From the NCBI GenBank assembly GCA_910579515.1, contig CAJTUV010000002.1:62001-126000 (forward strand): a stretch of 64,000 bases of DNA. Direction: 5' to 3'. The notes below the pieces were generated by a model, which saw only the letters and a program-made list of their open reading frames with translations, was not told the DNA's origin and ran no database searches. The position numbers and the translations under genes were made by a program. The stretch comes from an uncultured Hungatella sp. (GTDB lineage: Bacteria; Bacillota; Clostridia; Lachnospirales; Lachnospiraceae). Below, piece after piece: positions 25,360 through 32,313 of the stretch (positions are counted from its first letter, which is position 1; each line of letters opens with the position of its first letter).

Positions 25360-27132
25360 CTATACTACCTCCAATGATTTTGTAAAATGGTCGAAAAGTT
25401 GTTCCATGGATTGCATTTTGTCCTCCAGCAGGGGAAGATTCCTGCTGTCAATATTGGTTGTAGTGCGGAACATAAGAAAGGCCTTGTCTGCATTGCTTAA
25501 CATTTGTCCAAAGACCTGTTCCAGCTGTTCTCCCACCTGAGAAATCATGGCCTCTTTGATCCCTTCTACGCTGTTGCTAAATTCCGAGATATGCTTCTCC
25601 ATATTTTTTTCAAAATGTCCTCCATACAGACATTCAAAGAGTTTCATTCCGGCATAGACGCCTGCGGTTCCAACGACTAATGCCCCCATAATCGGAAGAA
25701 GAGTGGAAACAAGGCCTGCTGTAGCCATCCCTGATGCGTATCCTCCTAGGACAGCCGCGCCGCCGGACAAAGCGCTTCCCGCCATTGCAGACATCTGTTT
25801 CATCCTGTCATACCGTTTGTTTTCTCGCTTTACCTTGTCATAAAATTCTTCTGTTACCTGAGAGAGACTGGAAAACTGTTCCTGGGAGGACTGGGCGACA
25901 CCTAGGGTCTGATGAACGATTTCCTGCTTTCCGCTCTGAAGGGAGCCATAGAAACGATCTTCCAGGCCGATGTATTTTTTTCTTCCTTCTAACCTTTTTG
26001 TAACCTCTCCATAAACATAAGCCAGGTCGTCATAATACCACCTCATAACTCTCTGGGTTTGGTCTTGGACTTTCTGTTTCAGGATGCGCTCTCTTTTTTC
26101 CAACTCATGCTGCAGCCATTCCTTAAACGCATTTTTATCGCTGATATCCATATCATCCTGTATCTTTTTGGGATCCAGCTTTTTAATAATACAATCTCGG
26201 TAATTGTCGATTTCCTGGCTGATAACAGAAAACACCTCTGATTTCAGGCGCTTTGCTTTATCCTGCTGTTGCTGATAGAAATCATTCATTTTTTCATCCA
26301 TATACAGCAGGATTTTTTGGTCTTCTTCAAACTGGCGTCTGCGCTGGAGAAAGGAAAGCCTTAACTCCTGGGTCAGGGAAGAAACCAGGGCAATATTGGC
26401 TGCGTGCTTTTCCATAACAGGGCATTTTCCTAAAACAGCCTCCCTTATGTAATGGCACAGCTCTTTTAATCCGTTTCGGTCTTCCTTTAAAGTGACGGTA
26501 AACAGCGTGGCCCGGATACCTGCCTCCTCCATATAACCCTGGAGACGTTTTTCCTTTTTTTCCATAATCTCTGGCGGATACAAATCGGACTTATTCAGGA
26601 TGCAGACGATTTTTTTATTTTGGCAATAAGTTTCGATAAAAGACCAAACTTTGGGATTTTGGATATTTTCGGAAGAAAATACTGCCAAGACAGCCTGCGA
26701 GTCTGCTGCCATAGCAATTACCCGCGGGTCTTCATAAAAGCTCCCTTCCCCAATGTCCGTAAGGGCCAGACCTTCCAGCCTTTTGTTGGTAGAGAACCTT
26801 CGTGTCAGAGTCTCGTCTATAGTCAGCGCCGCTTCTGCTGCTCCAAAACGGATTTCTTCAATTCCATGGGTTTTCTTTCGAATGGAACCTTCTGAACCGG
26901 AAGCTTCCTCCATAAAAATATGTTCCAGTAAAGAAGTCCTGCCAGATTCTTCGGCTCCTACCACAAGAATCCGATAAGCGGCGGATACTTGCTGGATGGC
27001 CGCCTCGATCTTATCCTTTGATTCCTTGTCGTCCGTATCCTTTAGAACCTCTTTTAAGCGACTTAGAATCTCCTCTAAGTCTAGTTTTTCCTGACAGAAA
27101 TAGTTTGTGAGTTCGGTAAACTGATCGTTCAT
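25360..27132 (-). CDS. Dynamin-like GTPase with altered Walker A
   Basis: About 590 residues. The G domain spans roughly 50-245: P-loop GAEESGRTS (59-67, with Arg65 where Lys is normal), a G3-like LTDIGEGSF and the guanine-specific NKSD motif in CILNKSDLYPP. A long helical stalk follows, then a hydrophobic hairpin near 450-500 (GGAAVLGGYASGMATAGLV, then LLPIMGALVVGTAGVYAG) and more helices. This is the plan of bacterial dynamin-like proteins that bind and remodel membranes. I place the start at ATG 27132: upstream codons overlap the -10 box. The nearest Shine-Dalgarno, AAGGAG, is a long 18 bases away, so the start is not certain. Confidence 0.75.
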   Translation of the reverse strand: MNDQFTELTNYFCQEKLDLEEILSRLKEVLKDTDDKESKDKIEAAIQQVSAAYRILVVGAEESGRTSLLEHIFMEEASGSEGSIRKKTHGIEEIRFGAAEAALTIDETLTRRFSTNKRLEGLALTDIGEGSFYEDPRVIAMAADSQAVLAVFSSENIQNPKVWSFIETYCQNKKIVCILNKSDLYPPEIMEKKEKRLQGYMEEAGIRATLFTVTLKEDRNGLKELCHYIREAVLGKCPVMEKHAANIALVSSLTQELRLSFLQRRRQFEEDQKILLYMDEKMNDFYQQQQDKAKRLKSEVFSVISQEIDNYRDCIIKKLDPKKIQDDMDISDKNAFKEWLQHELEKRERILKQKVQDQTQRVMRWYYDDLAYVYGEVTKRLEGRKKYIGLEDRFYGSLQSGKQEIVHQTLGVAQSSQEQFSSLSQVTEEFYDKVKRENKRYDRMKQMSAMAGSALSGGAAVLGGYASGMATAGLVSTLLPIMGALVVGTAGVYAGMKLFECLYGGHFEKNMEKHISEFSNSVEGIKEAMISQVGEQLEQVFGQMLSNADKAFLMFRTTTNIDSRNLPLLEDKMQSMEQLFDHFTKSLEVV

Positions 27133-27200
27133 AATATTTTTCTTAATAATCTCCTTATAAAAAAGCTGAGCAGTTGACTTTGAACAAGTCATTGATTTCA

Positions 27201-27229
27201 ATTATAAGGGATAGGAAACAATATTTCAA
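27201..27229 (-). promoter_or_regulatory. Promoter of the dynamin-like operon
   Basis: On the minus strand TTGAAA (27224-27229), 17-base spacer, TATAAT (27201-27206). It lies just beside copy B of the 37-bp element, so one bound repressor could affect this and the divergent promoter. Confidence 0.7.
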
Positions 27230-27235
27230 CAATTA

Positions 27236-27272
27236 TTTTACTTTTAGTTAATACATATTGACACTTAAAGTT
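27236..27272 (+). promoter_or_regulatory. 37-bp shared element, copy B (between divergent promoters)
   Basis: TTTTACTTTTAG and CACTTAAAGTT flank an AT-rich middle, matching copy A at 23058-23094 over its full length. It covers the -35 of the plus-strand promoter and abuts the -35 of the minus-strand promoter. Likely operator for the XRE protein. Confidence 0.55.
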
Positions 27273-27286
27273 GACAAAGATATAAT
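27258..27286 (+). promoter_or_regulatory. Consensus sigma-A promoter for the small membrane protein gene
   Basis: Perfect TTGACA (27258-27263), 17-base spacer, perfect TATAAT (27281-27286). The ATG at 27323 follows GGGAGG. Confidence 0.85.
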
Positions 27287-27322
27287 ACCATCTATACTTA
27301 TGAAAAAGGGAGGATTTAATTT

Positions 27323-27682
27323 ATGCGTGCGAAACTTGTGAATGCTTCAGGACAGATGAAGGAGGTAAAGGTAGGATATTCATGGACAACCTTCTTTTTT
27401 GGATATCTGATTCCTTTATTCAGGGGGGATATGCGCAATTTTTGGATCGCGTTTGGTATTAGCTGCGTATGTGACGCGGCCAATGTAATAATACCGGGGA
27501 TTCCAGTTATTATTCACGTGATATACAATATTGCTTACCTTGCCCCTCAATACAATAAGCTGTATACAAAATTTCTGGTCAGAAAAGGCTATCGGGCGGC
27601 TTCCGATGCGGATGTCCAGGCGCTGCGCTCCAAAGGCTACCCTGTGGGGGAATTTGCAGCGGCTGAAACAAATGAAGAATGA
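27323..27682 (+). CDS. Small membrane protein (DUF2628/HrgC-like)
   Basis: A 119-residue protein. A short polar N-terminus carrying VKVGYSWTTFFFGYLIPLFRGD leads into one or two hydrophobic stretches (about 25-75), followed by a cytoplasmic tail with LVRKGYRAASDADVQALRSKG. The layout recalls small DUF2628/HrgC-type proteins of unknown role; I am not sure of the family. It has its own consensus promoter and terminator, and shares the candidate XRE operator with the divergent dynamin-like operon. It is therefore more likely to belong to that regulon than to the injection operon downstream. Confidence 0.65.
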   Translation: MRAKLVNASGQMKEVKVGYSWTTFFFGYLIPLFRGDMRNFWIAFGISCVCDAANVIIPGIPVIIHVIYNIAYLAPQYNKLYTKFLVRKGYRAASDADVQALRSKGYPVGEFAAAETNEE

Positions 27683-27686
27683 ATCC

Positions 27687-27722
27687 AAAAAGAGAACGGT
27701 GACAGATATCGTTCTCTTTTTT
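27687..27722 (+). terminator. Terminator after the small membrane protein gene
   Basis: AAAAGAGAACG pairs with CGTTCTCTTTT over an 11-base loop, with a following T run. It separates this gene from the injection-system operon. Confidence 0.85.
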
Positions 27723-27734
27723 GTTATTCGGAAA

Positions 27735-27763
27735 TTGACGTATTTTGTTACAAATTGTAGAAT
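27735..27763 (+). promoter_or_regulatory. Promoter of the injection-system operon
   Basis: TTGACG (27735-27740), 17-base spacer, TAGAAT (27758-27763), placed just after the terminator. It is the only clear promoter before the roughly 17-kb run of same-strand genes that starts at 27818. Confidence 0.65.
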
Positions 27764-27817
27764 ATTGCGTTTTATTTATAGAAACAGAGGAATCTGAAAA
27801 AGCCAGAGGGACAAAAA

Positions 27818-30058
27818 ATGAAAATAATTAAACAAACCAACCGAACGATTTTATTTGATGTAATCAATCCAGAGCGTTTTGATTTGATTAATCTTATGGC
27901 AGGAATTGAGCCTACGGGCAAAAGCCTGACAGATGAAAAAATCAAAGAAATCCACAGTCATTTGCTGGTACACAGCTTTGACGAATTTTTGAACAAGTTT
28001 GCTCCCACAATTTACAGTTATTTTGATGCGGAGAGCAAGCGGATGGTATACACACTGGAACGGCCAATGGGGATTCCGGGCCAGTTTGTGAAAGAAATCG
28101 TGATTAACAGGAATAATAATTTCCTAAAAACCTTTATACGTCTGATTGATGAGAAAAAAAGTTCCAATAAGCCCAATGTGACCTTTAACTATGAGTCCAT
28201 GCTGGAAATGCTGTCTCCTCAGAAGACCTTAAAGGATATGAAGCGCCTCAACAAGGATGTTAATTATCTGGCAAAGGAAAGCATGAAGCTGGAAAGTGAT
28301 TCTCCGGCCAAGCTGAAACGTCTTAAAATGCTCTCTCAAAAGATTAACGAGACGGAGAGCTACTATAATGAGTTCCCCACTCAGATTGCCCTTATGATTG
28401 GAACGATTCGGGAGAATTTGGTGGCGATCGAAGCGGCAGGCCGTAAAAACGGCGGGACTCCGGCCCCGGCTCTTCCCTATTTTGACGGTGACGGTGAAAT
28501 GAAAAGTCTGGCTTTCCGTCCAGATGAGGAAATTCCGCTTCTGGAGGTGGATGACAAAGCTACGGCACTTCTGGTATCAGAGATTGAGCAGAGATATGAC
28601 ATGATCGAGCAGCGCCGGCGCAGCGCTGTGGGGATTCGGGAAAAAGAGGCGGATACAGGAGCAGAAAAAGTATCTTCTCTGATGCAGGAGCTTGTGGTTT
28701 CTGCGTTTACCAATAAGATGTCCTCCAAACTGGCTGTGATGGAGACAGGGAAAAAGGTGGAGATGTTTAATAACTATAGCGCTCTCTACAATACCTGGCA
28801 GAAAGATTTTATCAAAGTGGCCAAGCCGGTGTTTGAGCGGATTCTGGGAGTAAAGGCGTTCTTTGATGCATATACGCCCAAGATCAAAGGAATGGTGCCC
28901 TCTCTTTTGGTGACCAATCTTCCTATTGAGGAGTTGGTGGAATCCCAGAATATGGATAAACTGAAACTGTATCTGGAAACTGTGAATAACAAGACGGATT
29001 ATACGGATACCATATGGTTTGGTATTGTGCCCAGAATAGAATTGCAGCGGGAGACTTCTCTGGATGATGATACCATGGAAATGACCGTAGATTTTGCAGA
29101 GAAGTGGGGGTATTCTGGCGATTACGACGACGGCGACATGGTATTTTGCTCCCCTATTGAAACATTGCAGAATCTTCTGGACGGAATTAAAAAATATAAG
29201 ATTCAGACATTTTTCGGATTTGGAACAGGGGAGGAAAGTACCTTTTCCCGAATGGCCACAGAAGGGGCCAGTCCCTATATGGAAAAGGCGGAGGAGATTG
29301 CAGGGCATTCCTATGATGAATATGCCATTGCCTGCTTCCCCAATATGACGGTGGTTCCAGAAGATAAGTCCAGGGTGGTCACCTCCAGAGGAGCCAAGAT
29401 CAATGAAGACGGAGCTGTGGAGTTCCCCAAAGGGTTAGAAAATGACGTGAAATTCTGGATGAAGGGCGTCTATGTGGGAGCAGAATTTGCGGCAGCCGGA
29501 ACCGTGGCGGCATGTCAGTGTCCCAATTTCTTAAAGACATACTTAAAGAAAGTATATCCAGATTTCCCGGGAGTCAGGTTTGATTTGGAAGAGGATGAAA
29601 ATGCACTGAGGCTTCCTATTGTATTTGCAAAGGAAATCTCAGGGTTTACCAATGACGTGAAGGAAGAGATTGATCAAAGCAAGTTCGGCTTTGTCTTTTC
29701 TTCTGACAATTATACTCTTGACGGAAAGGTGATCAGCGGAATTACGGTGATGAGTGCAAGAAGTATGCATATGGACCGCAGAACGTACCGGAGCGTATTC
29801 CAGACCACCAGGCGCACATACATCGAACGAATGATGGCGGCCCAGCTGCGCAATAAGGATGAGCGCAATATCCGCGCTTACTTCGAGCCCAGCGGACAGA
29901 TCAGTGAGTGGATGAAGTTTGGAACATGGGATAATTCCATCATTCGAGAAGGAGAGCGGGTGGAGCTGGAGAACATTGCAGAAGGCCAGTGTGATATCCG
30001 CATCGAATCCAAAGGAGTATCCGAAAGCTTTACTATCAATATTACAGAAAACGAATAG
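27818..30058 (+). CDS. Putative contractile sheath protein (TssB/TssC-like, possibly fused)
   Basis: A 746-residue soluble protein with no membrane segment. Charged helices fill residues about 100-330. The C-terminal half is the more sheath-like: an alpha/beta region with TIWFGIVPRIEL, a segment ESTFSRMATEG, then RTYRSVFQTTRRTYIERMMAA and a final compact VELENIAEGQCDIRIES domain. I call it a sheath because it leads the operon, is directly followed by a tube-sized protein, and shares the operon with VgrG-like and PAAR-like genes. Its size is close to TssB plus TssC together. No single motif proves it; a structure comparison would decide. Confidence 0.5.
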   Translation: MKIIKQTNRTILFDVINPERFDLINLMAGIEPTGKSLTDEKIKEIHSHLLVHSFDEFLNKFAPTIYSYFDAESKRMVYTLERPMGIPGQFVKEIVINRNNNFLKTFIRLIDEKKSSNKPNVTFNYESMLEMLSPQKTLKDMKRLNKDVNYLAKESMKLESDSPAKLKRLKMLSQKINETESYYNEFPTQIALMIGTIRENLVAIEAAGRKNGGTPAPALPYFDGDGEMKSLAFRPDEEIPLLEVDDKATALLVSEIEQRYDMIEQRRRSAVGIREKEADTGAEKVSSLMQELVVSAFTNKMSSKLAVMETGKKVEMFNNYSALYNTWQKDFIKVAKPVFERILGVKAFFDAYTPKIKGMVPSLLVTNLPIEELVESQNMDKLKLYLETVNNKTDYTDTIWFGIVPRIELQRETSLDDDTMEMTVDFAEKWGYSGDYDDGDMVFCSPIETLQNLLDGIKKYKIQTFFGFGTGEESTFSRMATEGASPYMEKAEEIAGHSYDEYAIACFPNMTVVPEDKSRVVTSRGAKINEDGAVEFPKGLENDVKFWMKGVYVGAEFAAAGTVAACQCPNFLKTYLKKVYPDFPGVRFDLEEDENALRLPIVFAKEISGFTNDVKEEIDQSKFGFVFSSDNYTLDGKVISGITVMSARSMHMDRRTYRSVFQTTRRTYIERMMAAQLRNKDERNIRAYFEPSGQISEWMKFGTWDNSIIREGERVELENIAEGQCDIRIESKGVSESFTINITENE

Positions 30059-30141
30059 GTTGGGATATCAGATTGTTAGCCCTGTTTGTGAAATTTGGCA
30101 AAGTAATAAACATCATTAAAAAAAGAAGGAAGGGAATTAAA

Positions 30142-30555
30142 ATGGCTTTAGCGACAGTACAGGCAAATAGCTTAAAAATTGCGGATATCGCAGAAATTAC
30201 AGAGGGTATTTCTTATGTGGAATTTACTTCTGTTATTGACGAACGCTCCTATGCGCGTTCTGCAGACATTTACTGCACTTTGGTAATTCAGGGAGTGCTT
30301 AACATGGATTCTACCAAGAAGATTCTTGGAGACGAATCCAAGAAGATGCTGGAGTGGTCTTTAGTAGCCTCCAACAGTGCAGACTGCTACAAGGCAGTGG
30401 AAGTTTCTTATACTCATAATGACGTAACCACAAAATATAAATTCAGCCATGCTTTCCCAGTTTCCTATAAAGAGGAAAATGGGGACCAGGAGAAGAAATT
30501 CACTCTGGTAGTAAGACAGAAAAAAGACAGGCTGGCAGACATTGTTGTAGAATAA
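30142..30555 (+). CDS. Putative tube (Hcp/TssD-like) protein
   Basis: A 137-residue, beta-rich protein, the usual size of an inner-tube subunit. It opens with short strands (VQANSLKIADIAEITEG), has an acidic/helical middle (KKILGDESKKMLEWSL), and ends in long strands with FSHAFPVSYKEE and FTLVVRQKKDRLADIVVE. It directly follows the sheath-like gene, the order seen in type VI and phage-tail loci. ATG 30142 follows AAGGAAGGG. The tube role is inference from size, predicted strands and position; the sequence is too divergent for me to align to Hcp. Confidence 0.5.
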   Translation: MALATVQANSLKIADIAEITEGISYVEFTSVIDERSYARSADIYCTLVIQGVLNMDSTKKILGDESKKMLEWSLVASNSADCYKAVEVSYTHNDVTTKYKFSHAFPVSYKEENGDQEKKFTLVVRQKKDRLADIVVE

Positions 30556-30614
30556 TGTAAGAAACGGTCAAGTTTACATATCAGGGCTAATAATGGAATA
30601 GATGTTGGACAACA

Positions 30615-30648
30615 CAGGAGAGAATTTCTCTTTAGGGATTCTCTCCTG
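30615..30648 (+). other. Intercistronic RNA hairpin after the tube gene
   Basis: CAGGAGAGAAT pairs perfectly (11 bp) with ATTCTCTCCTG over a 12-base loop. No T run follows, so it is not a standard terminator. It could protect the 3' end of the sheath-tube message or reduce read-through. Confidence 0.6.
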
Positions 30649-30675
30649 GAGTGTAATAAAAGATGGGAGGGCCAT

Positions 30676-31152
30676 ATGGCAGATCAGAGCAGGGTGCTCC
30701 TTTTCCTGGTGATTTCCGTGATTGCTTTGTGGGGGATTGTAATCGGTCTCGTCGCTGTTCATATTGCAAACTTCCTGAAAAGACGGGAGCGGATCAAAGC
30801 TCTGGTTCTGGACAGCCAGGGAGAAATTCGAGACGAGTATGAATTGGGAAAACAAAAAGAATTGCTGATTGGGAAATCTACGCCTGCAAATCTGGTGAAT
30901 ATTGATTTTTCCGACTCGGCCTATGCCGGTTCCATTGAGGAGGAACATGCATCGCTGGTCCGTTACAAAACATACTGGTATGTCTGCGCAAAAGCAAAGA
31001 ACGGTATGGTGGGGCTGCGGCAGAAAGGCGGGGATACGGTATACAAATTGCAAAGGAACATTCCTTACCGGATTCAATGCGGCGATACAATCTATATATC
31101 ATATGAAAAAATTATCATTCGTAACGGTTTAGTAAAGAAGATGCATGCCTGA
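30676..31152 (+). CDS. Membrane-anchored FHA-like protein
   Basis: 158 residues: an N-terminal membrane helix (about 6-30) and a cytoplasmic domain that looks like a forkhead-associated fold. The FHA GRS motif is replaced by IGKST, and the SxxH motif by EEEHASL, with the histidine kept. FHA domains bind phosphothreonine peptides; here the arginine that contacts phosphate is missing, so phosphate binding may be lost. It overlaps the next FHA gene by 8 bases. In type VI systems an FHA protein links threonine phosphorylation to assembly. Confidence 0.6.
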   Translation: MADQSRVLLFLVISVIALWGIVIGLVAVHIANFLKRRERIKALVLDSQGEIRDEYELGKQKELLIGKSTPANLVNIDFSDSAYAGSIEEEHASLVRYKTYWYVCAKAKNGMVGLRQKGGDTVYKLQRNIPYRIQCGDTIYISYEKIIIRNGLVKKMHA

Positions 31153-31702
31153 AATGACCTGCGCTTGTAATGGGAAAGGATACGAGGTTGACATGGGTTT
31201 AATCAGATGTGAAAACGGACATTTATTTAGTGAAAAACGGTATGGAACCATCTGTCCCTATTGCAGTACGGCTGTCAATATAGCCAGGAAGAAGGGCGAA
31301 GACGTAGATGGTATTCTTAAAGATACCACCTATCTGGAGGAGCTGGAAGTGATGCATCCTGTGGTTGGGTGGCTTGTGTGTATTGAAGGGCCGTCCAAGG
31401 GCAAGGACTACCGGATGATTGCAGAGAAGAATTTTATTGGCAGAAGCCCTGAGATGGATATACGGATTCTGGGAGACAACAGCATTTCTTATAAAAATCA
31501 TGCGATTGTTTCCTATGATGCAAAAAAGAGAGCCACATTTCTCCTTCCAGGAGATGCTCAGGGACTGGTTTATCTAAATGGAGAGGCGGTCTATGCGCCT
31601 ACCCAGCTTGAGGCGTTCGACCAGATAGAGCTTGGGAAAAGTAAGCTTTTGTATATCCCTTTATGCGGGGCGAATTTTGAGTGGGAAGAGGAAGATGAAT
31701 AG
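31145..31702 (+). CDS. Zinc-ribbon plus FHA domain protein
   Basis: 185 residues. Residues 5-42 carry two cysteine pairs (CACNGKGYEVDMGLIRC, then CPYC) like a rubredoxin-type ribbon. Residues about 75-175 form an FHA domain with intact FIGRSPEMDI and ISYKNHAIVSYD, so phosphothreonine binding should be preserved. It probably reads the phosphorylation state of a partner in the injection apparatus; no Ser/Thr kinase is present in the window. It overlaps the preceding and following genes by 8 bases each, so production is tightly coupled. Confidence 0.8.
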   Translation: MPEMTCACNGKGYEVDMGLIRCENGHLFSEKRYGTICPYCSTAVNIARKKGEDVDGILKDTTYLEELEVMHPVVGWLVCIEGPSKGKDYRMIAEKNFIGRSPEMDIRILGDNSISYKNHAIVSYDAKKRATFLLPGDAQGLVYLNGEAVYAPTQLEAFDQIELGKSKLLYIPLCGANFEWEEEDE

Positions 31703-32276
31703 ACGTTACGGGAATGCTCAGACCATAGGCAGTAATGTGACTCAAAATACTTATTTTTTGATGAAGCAGATCGGGGACGGCCTTTTGTCAGTGCTTGCCG
31801 ACGGCACGATCGACAGCGTGACAGGGGCATACGCCGCGATTTTAACGTGCGAGACAATCGCAAAGGGGATTGTCTCACTGGAAGATTTAGACAGTCAGCT
31901 GGAGCGGCAGTTCTCTCATGCGGCGGCTCTTTTGAATGAGAGGATGTATAAGGGGAGGCAGCCAAGAGTGTCTGTTCTGGCCGCTTGCTTTATCAAAGAC
32001 AAGATGTTTTACCGCAGCGTAGGGGATCTGTTCCTTGTAAGCTATAATGGCAGAGGATTAACCGTGGAGCAGGAGGAAGCCGGTCAGCTTGACAGGAAAA
32101 ATATCACCACGCTTTTGTGCAGCCAGGGCGTGTGGCAGGCGCTGACGGAAATTGAGGTGGAGAAGCTTTTGGCGGGAAGAAAGCACCCTTACGAGAAGGC
32201 TCAGAGAATCATAGAAGCAGTAAATAACAGAAATTTAAAGAACCAAAGAAGCGCATTGGCAGTGATTGTGACATAA
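31695..32276 (+). CDS. PP2C-like serine/threonine phosphatase, short form
   Basis: 193 residues. The PP2C core is recognisable: SVLADGTID (usual ADG kept), SVSVLAACF-type strands, SVGDLFLVSYNGRGL (GD kept) and LLCSQGVWQALTEIE, where the metal-binding Asp of the usual SDG is replaced by Gln. It may be weakly active or inactive. By analogy with PppA of type VI systems it would oppose threonine phosphorylation. I use ATG 31695, which overlaps the FHA gene stop (ATGAATAG), rather than an in-frame start 63 bases earlier. Confidence 0.7.
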   Translation: MNRRYGNAQTIGSNVTQNTYFLMKQIGDGLLSVLADGTIDSVTGAYAAILTCETIAKGIVSLEDLDSQLERQFSHAAALLNERMYKGRQPRVSVLAACFIKDKMFYRSVGDLFLVSYNGRGLTVEQEEAGQLDRKNITTLLCSQGVWQALTEIEVEKLLAGRKHPYEKAQRIIEAVNNRNLKNQRSALAVIVT

Positions 32277-32313
32277 CGAACTTTCGCTGCAGGCAGAGAT
32301 ATGAGGTAGCCAT

